Below, one piece after another: positions 1-5,161 of a DNA stretch of 11,908 nt. Numbering within the stretch: position 1 is the first letter of the stretch; each line of letters opens with the position of its first letter. The position numbers and the translations under genes were made by a program. Source of the DNA: Alphaproteobacteria bacterium. Its GTDB lineage: Bacteria; Pseudomonadota; Alphaproteobacteria; Micavibrionales; Micavibrionaceae. Location of the stretch: the NCBI GenBank assembly GCA_020442505.1, contig JAGRJZ010000005.1, positions 192 to 12,099 of the forward strand. The letters run 5' to 3'. The notes under the pieces are model-generated. The model was not told where the DNA came from and did no database searches. It saw only the letters and a program-made list of their open reading frames with translations.

Positions 1-59
1 GGTAGAGCACAACCTTGCCAAGGTTGGGGTCGAGGGTTCAAATCCCTTCACTCGCTCCA
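1..59 (+). tRNA. tRNA-Gly (anticodon GCC), 5' part outside the window
   Basis: The 3' portion of a tRNA is visible: the end of the D arm (GGTAGAGCAC), an anticodon arm CAACC-TTGCCAA-GGTTG with anticodon GCC at 17-19, a T arm with TTCAAAT loop (GAGGG/CCCTT), the 3' acceptor strand CACTCGC, discriminator T and an encoded CCA ending at 59. GCC reads glycine codons GGC and GGU. The 5' acceptor strand (expected GCGAGTG) lies left of the window. A terminator follows closely, so this is the last gene of its transcript. Confidence 0.95.
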
Positions 60-80
60 TTAAATCAATGACTTAGACCG

Positions 81-101
81 AAACGCCGCAAGGCGTTTTT
101 T
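81..101 (+). terminator. Rho-independent terminator after tRNA-Gly
   Basis: A perfect 7-bp stem AAACGCC/GGCGTTT with a GCAA tetraloop runs into a T tract (TTT, then TCTTT). It begins 22 bases after the tRNA CCA end, as expected for the tRNA transcript. Confidence 0.85.
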
Positions 102-104
102 CTT

Positions 105-123
105 TAGGTACCACATAGGTACC
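105..123. repeat. Direct repeat TAGGTACC, two copies 3 bases apart
   Basis: TAGGTACC occurs at 105-112 and 116-123, separated by ACA. Each copy contains the palindrome GGTACC. It lies just past the tRNA terminator. No integrase or second att-like copy is visible in the window, so a role in integration is only a possibility. Confidence 0.5.
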
Positions 124-213
124 AGCGCAAAGCACGCATTCCTGCCATAAACTCCAAACTTCTGATTTTCTCAAGCAATCAAATTTAGGGGTACTTTTGG
201 GTCATATCGTCTT

Positions 214-228
214 TTGGAAATTTTCCAA
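214..228. repeat. Perfect 15-nt palindrome between tRNA and pentapeptide gene
   Basis: TTGGAAA-T-TTTCCAA at 214-228 is fully symmetric. It sits about 40 bases past the stop of the minus-strand pentapeptide-repeat gene. It could be a weak transcription end or a protein site. There is no T run on the minus strand after it, so it is not a classical intrinsic terminator. Nothing else in 124-266 looks like a gene. Confidence 0.4.
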
Positions 229-266
229 TTCTAATCCCGATGACGGATTCAAACCGTTGGCTCAGT

Positions 267-1544
267 CTACACCGCCGGGGGCGCGCCGTCAAAGAGAGCC
301 TCCGTGATCGTCGCCCCGCTAAAGACGGCGTTCTCCAGATCGGCACCCCGGAAATCCGCCTGGCGCAAATCGGCCCCGGTGAAATCGACATAGCCCAGAT
401 CGGCGCCCCGGAAGACGGCCTGCGGGAACTGGCCGCCGGCACATTTAGCGTAACGCATATTGCTGCCTTCCAGAACGGTCGGAGTCGATTTTTTCTGACC
501 GGCGATTTCAAAAAAGAGCGGCGAAAAATCGGCATTCCGAAGATCCGCATGGCTAAAGCGGGCTTTTTTCAGGGAGCTGGCACGGAAATCCGCGCCCTTC
601 AAAAAACAGCTGCGAAAATCGGCCCCATCCAGGATGGAGCTTTGCAAGTGGATATCCGTCATATCCATCCCGCACCAGCGACTTCCCACGGCCCGCAAAG
701 CGGTCAGTTTTTCCCCCGCCAGAGACAAAAGCGCCCGCAGATCAAATCCACTGAGGTCAAGCTGGCGGCCCTCTTTACCCATCGAGGAAACCCAGGCGCG
801 ATGCTCCCGAATTTTTTGCGGCAAGGGCGCGTCAAGTTTTTCCAACGAATCACCAACATTTTCGTCGGTGATTGTCTCGTCCAGCGACACGCCGCTTTTG
901 CGGATCTCCTCCAGCTCCACGCCCGTCAAAATTGCCGAACGCATGTTGGCCCCGCCAAACCGGGCGCCTTTGATTTCCGCTTCGGTCAGGTCCGCGCCTT
1001 CGAACTGCGCGTTGCTGAGATCGGCCCCCGACAGATCGACCTTGGACATGATCGCGTCGGAAAAATCCGCGTGAACGGCCAACGTCCCCGACAAGCGCGC
1101 CCCCGCAAGATTCGCACCCCGGAAATTCACGTTATTTTCCTTCCCGGAGAAAGCCCCCTCTTCCGCCAGCCCCCCGGCGCGCAAATCCGCCGAGTCCAGA
1201 TCCGCGTTTTCCAGATCGGCGTTTTCGATCTTGCAACCGCGCATATCCGCGCGCACGAAACACGTCCCGTTCAGATTCGCCTTCGTCAGGTTGCAGGCAT
1301 ACAAAGACGCTTCGCGGAAATTGGCGCCGGACAAATCCATTCCTGTCATGTCGCAGCCACTCAGATCGGCCTGGCGCATATCCCGCCCCTTCAGGGACAA
1401 GCCGGATAGATCCTCCCGCCTTAACATCGCGCGACGACCACCAGACTGGCCGTTCATGAAGCGCTTATGAAGCTCCGCAATCTCGTTCAGATTGTCTTGA
1501 GTCATCAAACCCGCGGAAAGTCGTCTCGTATCGTCGTGAAGCAT
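267..1544 (-). CDS. Pentapeptide-repeat protein with duplicated cap-plus-helix architecture
   Basis: The 425-residue product is dominated by A(D/N)LXX-type pentapeptide repeats, which in this family fold into a right-handed quadrilateral beta-helix. There are two blocks, about residues 41-212 and 262-421, with runs such as ADLSGADLRQADFRGADLE. Each block is preceded by a non-repeat, probably helical segment of similar pattern: residues 19-40 (NEIAELHKRFM...GGRRA) and 241-262 (PQKIREHRAWV...GKEGRQ). This suggests an internal duplication of a cap plus helix unit. No signal peptide or membrane segment is seen. The ATG at 1544 is 5 bases past the stop of the upstream HTH gene, with GGGATGGGA ahead of it; an alternative ATG is at 1505. 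It is much longer than Qnr-type gyrase protectors (about 215 residues), so that function is not implied. The cellular role is unknown. Confidence 0.88.
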   Translation of the reverse strand: MLHDDTRRLSAGLMTQDNLNEIAELHKRFMNGQSGGRRAMLRREDLSGLSLKGRDMRQADLSGCDMTGMDLSGANFREASLYACNLTKANLNGTCFVRADMRGCKIENADLENADLDSADLRAGGLAEEGAFSGKENNVNFRGANLAGARLSGTLAVHADFSDAIMSKVDLSGADLSNAQFEGADLTEAEIKGARFGGANMRSAILTGVELEEIRKSGVSLDETITDENVGDSLEKLDAPLPQKIREHRAWVSSMGKEGRQLDLSGFDLRALLSLAGEKLTALRAVGSRWCGMDMTDIHLQSSILDGADFRSCFLKGADFRASSLKKARFSHADLRNADFSPLFFEIAGQKKSTPTVLEGSNMRYAKCAGGQFPQAVFRGADLGYVDFTGADLRQADFRGADLENAVFSGATITEALFDGAPPAV

Positions 1545-1549
1545 CGCTT

Positions 1550-1843
1550 TTATCCCATCCCTTTGGTCCTGGGCCTCATGCTCCTTTTTACCCTGAAAAG
1601 CTTTACAAAAGCTTTATCTTCCTCCTCTGTGACATCGACATGATCCGCGCGCTCCCGCAAAAGAGCATCGGGATACGCCTCAACATGAGCCGTTAGAGCA
1701 GTCTTGTCTATTTTTCCACGGCGTAAACCATGTTTCCTCGGGGACAGATCGGGGCTACGAAGCCAACCATAAAGCGTATCAGGAGAAATCTTAAAAAGAC
1801 GGGCCGCTTCATGCTTGCCCATGCCTTCTTCTACATGGGCCAC
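1550..1843 (-). CDS. IS630-transposase-like N-terminal helix-turn-helix protein, probable remnant
   Basis: The 97-residue product matches the DNA-binding N-terminus of IS630-type transposases: VEEGMGKHEAARLFKISPDT followed by LYGWLR (helix-turn-helix), then a linker SPRKHGLRRGKIDKTALTAHV and AYPDALLRERA. The DDE catalytic domain is absent, because the pentapeptide gene starts 6 bases after the stop. Similarity to the family fades after about residue 67. The start is uncertain: GTG at 1843 is the first usable codon, yet the family-like reading FRRKIV continues in frame upstream to a TGA without ATG, GTG or TTG. No Shine-Dalgarno is visible. It is either a decayed transposase fragment or a domesticated HTH protein translationally coupled to the pentapeptide gene. 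Family assignment is from memory of the motif pattern. Confidence 0.6.
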   Translation of the reverse strand: MAHVEEGMGKHEAARLFKISPDTLYGWLRSPDLSPRKHGLRRGKIDKTALTAHVEAYPDALLRERADHVDVTEEEDKAFVKLFRVKRSMRPRTKGMG

Positions 1844-1995
1844 AATTTTACGACGAAAGGATATTACAAGTCATGCCGGAGCATAGCACGTTCTCTAATT
1901 ATCCGGGATAAATATACAATAAAATATCTGGTATGTCACACGTGTTTTTACTATAGTCGCAGAACTTCCCAAACCTTCCGAGGGGATTTTTGACC

Positions 1996-2148
1996 GTGAC
2001 GCAAAAACACGAAGAAAAACACCCGCGCCCCGAAACGCCCGAGGCGATGCGCGCGACAAAACGGGCTGCGGCGCTGCGTGCGAATCTCCAGCGACGGAAA
2101 ACCGCCGGTCGAAAAACGAAAAAACACGGAGAAACCACATGCCGCTAA
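1996..2148 (+). CDS. Small basic protein (50 aa) overlapping dcd
   Basis: A GTG-initiated frame of 50 codons ends at TAA 2146-2148, overlapping the dcd start by 10 bases. AGGGG (1981-1985) lies upstream at a usable distance. The product begins MTQKHEEKHPRPE and is strongly Lys/Arg-rich, with a central KRAAALRANLQRRKTAGRK. That ALRANL-(K/Q)RRK pattern resembles short basic proteins I recall from alphaproteobacterial genomes, often annotated hypothetical; this is recollection, not a search. The overlap suggests translational coupling to dcd. No domain or function can be assigned. Confidence 0.55.
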   Translation: MTQKHEEKHPRPETPEAMRATKRAAALRANLQRRKTAGRKTKKHGETTCR

Positions 2149-2741
2149 GGGAAAAACAGGCTCGTGACGCGGCGCAAGACACGCCGCCTGGCATTCTGGC
2201 CGACCATCAGATTCGGGACCTGGCCGGGGTGAGCGGTATGATCGCCCCCTTCGTGGAAAAGCAGCAACGCGCCGGAAATATCTCTTACGGTCTTTCGTCC
2301 TATGGCTATGATGCGCGCTGTTCGGACGAATTTATGATTTTCACTAATGTGGATAACGCCGTCGTCGACCCTAAGAACTTTTCACAGCAGAGCTTCGTAG
2401 AACGCAAGACGGATGTGTGCGTCATCCCGCCCAATTCCTTCGTCCTGACCCGCACGGTGGAATATTTCAGGATCCCGGAAGACGTTCTGGTGATCTGTCT
2501 GGGGAAAAGCACGTACGCGCGCTGCGGTCTGATCGTAAACGTCACGCCTCTGGAGCCCGGCTGGGAAGGCCACGTGACGCTGGAGATTTCCAACACCACG
2601 CCCCTGCCTGCCAAAGTTTACGCCAATGAAGGCGTGGCGCAGTTTTTGTTCTTCAAGGGCAGCAGCCCGTGCGAAGTGAGCTATGCCGACCGCGCCGGAA
2701 AATATATGGGCCAGCGCGGCGTGACATTGCCGAAATTGTAA
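2139..2741 (+). CDS. dcd: dCTP deaminase
   Basis: Deaminates dCTP to dUTP, feeding dUMP/dTMP synthesis in the cytoplasm; the family acts as a homotrimer. The 200-residue product carries the family core: ISYGLSSYGYDAR (48-60), GKSTYARCGLIVNVTPLEPG (122-141) with the conserved Ser/Arg nucleotide-binding segment, the glutamate in TLEISN (E149, equivalent to the catalytic Glu) and the C-terminal GKYMGQRGVTLPK (187-199). About 17 N-terminal residues precede the usual family start near ILADHQIRDLA. The ATG at 2139 has a good GGAGA seven bases upstream, so the extension is probably real. The Nudix gene begins 16 bases after the stop, suggesting one transcript. The sequence is of the usual housekeeping form; bifunctional dUTPase activity cannot be judged by eye. 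Confidence 0.95.
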   Translation: MPLREKQARDAAQDTPPGILADHQIRDLAGVSGMIAPFVEKQQRAGNISYGLSSYGYDARCSDEFMIFTNVDNAVVDPKNFSQQSFVERKTDVCVIPPNSFVLTRTVEYFRIPEDVLVICLGKSTYARCGLIVNVTPLEPGWEGHVTLEISNTTPLPAKVYANEGVAQFLFFKGSSPCEVSYADRAGKYMGQRGVTLPKL

Positions 2742-2757
2742 GGAGGGGTTTCCGGGC

Positions 2758-3219
2758 ATGTTTTATAAACAATGCGCCGCTGTTTACATGCTTCTTGAGC
2801 GCGGCGAAAAATATTTCTTCCTGAAGCGCCGTAATACGGGCTATATGGACGGGTTCTACGGCTTGCCTGCCGGGAAAATTGACAAAAACGAAGACGCGCT
2901 AACAGCGGCCCTTCGTGAATTAAAAGAAGAAACCGGACTATCCGTTGATAAAGAGAACCTTAAACTGTGCCACGTCATGCATAGACAGGAATCACCGGAA
3001 AACCCGACGGATACATGGATTGACATGTTTTTTCGGATTACATCGTGGACAGGCGAACCGGAAAACAAGGAAAAACACAAAGCGGAAGAAGGAATCTGGC
3101 TTGATTACAGGGCCAACAGAGAAAAAATTGTCCCTGCCGTTTATCATGTGTTAGAGCAAATAGAAAACGAAACCCTTATATCGGCCTATGGCTGGAGAAA
3201 ATCCGCATCCGGGACATGA
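2758..3219 (+). CDS. Nudix hydrolase
   Basis: The 153-residue product has a complete Nudix box at residues 39-61, GKIDKNEDALTA through REL-KEETGL: G39, E45, R53, E54, E57, E58 and G60 are all in register with GX5EX7REUXEEXGU. This motif binds the divalent metal and hydrolyses nucleoside diphosphates linked to another group. The preceding NTGYMDGFYGLPAG is typical of small Nudix enzymes acting on nucleotides, but the substrate cannot be fixed from sequence. A strong AAGGAGG lies just upstream, overlapping the dcd stop region. With dcd it could form a nucleotide-pool unit. The coding sequence is visibly more A-rich (many GAA, AAA, GAAAAA stretches) than dcd and gltX, hinting at separate acquisition. 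Confidence 0.93.
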   Translation: MFYKQCAAVYMLLERGEKYFFLKRRNTGYMDGFYGLPAGKIDKNEDALTAALRELKEETGLSVDKENLKLCHVMHRQESPENPTDTWIDMFFRITSWTGEPENKEKHKAEEGIWLDYRANREKIVPAVYHVLEQIENETLISAYGWRKSASGT

Positions 3220-3240
3220 CAGCGAGGAGATCTACCGTTG

Positions 3241-3262
3241 ATCCCCCCGCTTGCGGGGGGAT
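3241..3262. repeat. Perfect GC-rich hairpin upstream of DUF559-murA
   Basis: Ten-base arms ATCCCCCCGC and GCGGGGGGAT are separated by TT. It starts 21 bases after the Nudix stop. No T run follows on either strand. It may act as a transcript barrier or as RNA stabiliser between the Nudix gene and the murA fusion, but its similarity to the hairpins at 3683-3732 points to a repeat-family member. Confidence 0.75.
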
Positions 3263-3277
3263 GGCGCGAACAAGGTG

Positions 3278-3296
3278 AGCGTCAGGGGGGGGAGAG
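3278..3296. repeat. Left inverted-repeat arm of DUF559 cassette
   Basis: AGCGTCA, eight G, AGAG. Its reverse complement matches 3658-3674 (CTCT, six C, TGACGCT) apart from two bases of length difference in the C/G run. The DUF559 coding part lies between the two arms. Confidence 0.65.
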
Positions 3297-3317
3297 AAAA
3301 AAGATAACCAAATAACC

Positions 3318-5069
3318 ATGACACAAAATGCGACAACCAAAAGAGCCAGGGCGTTAAGAAACAACCCCACCGAAGCCGAAAAGGCGCTGTGGTGGAAAAT
3401 CCGGGCCGAACAACTGGGCGTCAAATTCCGGCGGCAATATCCAATGGGGCCTTATTACACAGATTTTGCCTGTAAGGAGAAAAATCTTGTTATAGAACTC
3501 GACGGCGGGCAACATGCGGAACAGGTAAATTACGATGAAAAACGAACCGCTTATCTGGAAGAGCAAGGCTATACGGTCTTACGGTTCTGGAATAGCGATG
3601 TATTGGACAACATGGAAGGCGTATTGACAAAAATTATGAATGTGTTGGAAACATCCCCTCTCCCCCCTGACGCTTCGCGTCTTCCCCCCGCAAACGGGGG
3701 GATCCACCCTCTATCCCCCCGTAAACAGGGGGACGGGCGCGTAGCGGACGAGGGAGAAGGGAAAACGATCGAACTCATCCGCACGGAGGTCAAAACCTCC
3801 GGGCTGGATAAAATCCGGATTCGCGGGGGAAACCGCCTGAACGGGACCATTCCGATCAGCGGCGCGAAAAACGCCGCCCTGAAGCTGATCTGCGCATCGC
3901 TCTTGACCGACGAGCCGCTGCAACTCACCAACATGCCCGTCACGCTGGGCGACATCCGTACGATGGGTGGCCTGCTGGATCATATCGGTGTCACGGTAGC
4001 CTTGCGCAGCGACAAAGTCGCTATTCTCCGCGCCAAAGAGATCAAAACCCCGGTCGCGCCCTATGATCTGGTCCGTAAGATGAGAGCCAGCATTATGGTA
4101 TTGGGCCCCCTCCTCGCCCGGCATCACGCGGCCGAAGTATCCCTACCCGGCGGCTGCGCCATCGGCACGCGACCGGTGGACTTCCACATTGAGGGTCTGC
4201 GCGCGATGGGGGCAGAAATCCTCATCGAAGACGGCTACATCAAGGCCAAAGCACCGAACGGCCTCAAAGGCGCGCACTACACCTTCCCCAAAGTCTCTCA
4301 CACCGGCACGGAAAATTTGATGATGGCCGCGACTCTGGCAGAAGGAACAACGCTTCTGTCCAACGCGGCGCGGGAGCCAGAGGTGGAAAATCTCGGCCAA
4401 TGCCTGATCGCGATGGGCGCACGGATCGAAGGACTCGGCACACCGCAGATTACAATTCACGGGGTTCCGCGCCTGCACGGGGCGACGCACGAAGTCATGC
4501 CAGACCGGATCGAAGCCGGCAGCTTCATGATCGCGGTGGCTTTAACGGGCGGAACAATTCGCCTGCAAAACATCGCCCTGACGCATCTGACGTCCCTGAC
4601 CGGGCCGCTCGAAAAGGCGGGGCTTTCCATTGAACAAGACGGCGCGGACCTGATCGTCTCCCGCAACGGCAAGCCGCTGGTCGGGACGGATATCATGACC
4701 GAGCCTTATCCCGGATTTCCGACAGACATGCAGGCGCAGTTCATGACGATGCTGACTTTGTGCATGGGCGCCGGGCTGGTGACAGAGACGATCTTCGAAA
4801 ACCGCTTTATGCACGTGCCGGAGCTGTGCCGCATGGGCGCGAACATCACGGTCCACGGCAATTCCGCCATCATCCGCGGGGTAGAAGCTTTGCGCGGAGC
4901 GGAAGTCATGGCGACGGATTTGCGCGCGTCCATGGCATTGGTTCTGGCCGGACTGGTCGCGAACGGAGAGACCGTCGTCAATCGCATCTACCACCTTGAC
5001 CGCGGCTATGAGGACATCGTCGGCAAGCTGACGGCCTGCGGCGCGCAGATCGAGCGACTTAAATCCTGA
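3318..5069 (+). CDS. murA: DUF559 nuclease-like domain fused to UDP-GlcNAc 1-carboxyvinyltransferase (MurA)
   Basis: MurA adds enolpyruvate from PEP to UDP-GlcNAc, the first committed step of peptidoglycan synthesis. The frame is 583 codons against about 420 for normal MurA. Residues 1-110 are a DUF559/Vsr-like endonuclease domain: TEAEKALWWKIRA, a core with D49 (YYTDFAC) and VIELDGGQH (E60, D62, H66), then YTVLRFWNSDV. Residues 111-150 are a repeat-encoded Pro/Gly linker. MurA runs from about residue 162 (SGLDKIRIRGG) to the end, with K184 in SGAKNAALKL, catalytic C280 in LPGGCAIGTRPVDFH, D470 in FPTDMQAQF and DRGYEDI near the C-terminus, so it appears complete and active. No ATG, GTG or TTG lies between about residue 110 and the MurA core. 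The start at 3318 is preceded by an A-rich stretch without a clear Shine-Dalgarno. Whether the product is a true fusion, is processed, or MurA starts internally at a rare codon is unknown. Confidence 0.9.
   Translation: MTQNATTKRARALRNNPTEAEKALWWKIRAEQLGVKFRRQYPMGPYYTDFACKEKNLVIELDGGQHAEQVNYDEKRTAYLEEQGYTVLRFWNSDVLDNMEGVLTKIMNVLETSPLPPDASRLPPANGGIHPLSPRKQGDGRVADEGEGKTIELIRTEVKTSGLDKIRIRGGNRLNGTIPISGAKNAALKLICASLLTDEPLQLTNMPVTLGDIRTMGGLLDHIGVTVALRSDKVAILRAKEIKTPVAPYDLVRKMRASIMVLGPLLARHHAAEVSLPGGCAIGTRPVDFHIEGLRAMGAEILIEDGYIKAKAPNGLKGAHYTFPKVSHTGTENLMMAATLAEGTTLLSNAAREPEVENLGQCLIAMGARIEGLGTPQITIHGVPRLHGATHEVMPDRIEAGSFMIAVALTGGTIRLQNIALTHLTSLTGPLEKAGLSIEQDGADLIVSRNGKPLVGTDIMTEPYPGFPTDMQAQFMTMLTLCMGAGLVTETIFENRFMHVPELCRMGANITVHGNSAIIRGVEALRGAEVMATDLRASMALVLAGLVANGETVVNRIYHLDRGYEDIVGKLTACGAQIERLKS
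3658..3732. repeat. Right inverted-repeat arm plus two tandem GC hairpins, read through as protein linker
   Basis: The arm at 3658-3674 is the reverse complement of 3278-3296. Two hairpins follow: C6/G6 with a CAAA loop at 3683-3702, and a similar one with a TAAA loop and one C-A mismatch at 3714-3732. All of it is translated in frame as a Pro/Gly-rich linker (SPLPPDASRLPPANGGIHP and PLSPRKQGDGRVADEGEG), a composition typical of read-through repeat DNA rather than a folded domain. Confidence 0.65.
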
Positions 5070-5161
5070 CAAAGCTTTCCCTCTTCCAACGTACGCGAAA
5101 ACCTTGTATGAAGGGTCGCCATAGCCCTAACTGTAGACAGATAAAAACAAAGCATCATCCC

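Larger units (their letters stand above)
3241..3761. mobile_element. Putative DUF559 cassette flanked by GC-rich hairpins and inverted repeat
   Basis: The nuclease-like part of the DUF559-MurA frame is bracketed by related GC-rich sequences in opposite orientation. Left: a near-perfect hairpin of C6/G6 arms at 3241-3262, then AGCGTCA-G8-AGAG at 3278-3296. Right: CTCT-C6-TGACGCT at 3658-3674, then hairpins TCCCCCCG-CAAA-CGGGGGGA (3683-3702) and CCCCCCG-TAAA-CAGGGGG (3714-3732). The order of blocks is mirrored, as expected for terminal inverted repeats of one element. The right side extends to a second weak inverted match (CCCCTCTCCC at 3655, GGGAGAAGGG near 3752). No transposase is present; mobility is inferred. 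Exact ends and any target duplication are unclear. Confidence 0.5.

Noticed and set aside
240..1409. 389-codon open frame on the plus strand opposite the pentapeptide gene
   Set aside because: Its His/Gln/Ile-Gly-rich periodic sequence is the antisense image of the repeated pentapeptide codons. It has no domain and no ribosome binding site.
3683..3732. Tandem GC hairpins considered as a CRISPR-like array
   Set aside because: Only two imperfect copies, with no regular spacers and no cas genes. They fit the palindromic repeat element better.
2139..5069. dcd, Nudix and DUF559 considered as a dedicated anti-phage operon
   Set aside because: dcd looks like the housekeeping enzyme, the nuclease domain is fused to murA, and a hairpin separates the units. 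Kept only as a low-ranked possibility.
4542..5072. Long minus-strand frames opposite murA and gltX
   Set aside because: Antisense shadows of highly conserved plus-strand genes, without recognisable domains.
5108..5161. Upstream ATG adding 18 residues to GltX
   Set aside because: The added residues (KGRHSPNCRQ...) do not resemble the family start, and the conserved sequence begins directly after the ATG at 5162. Neither start has a good Shine-Dalgarno.
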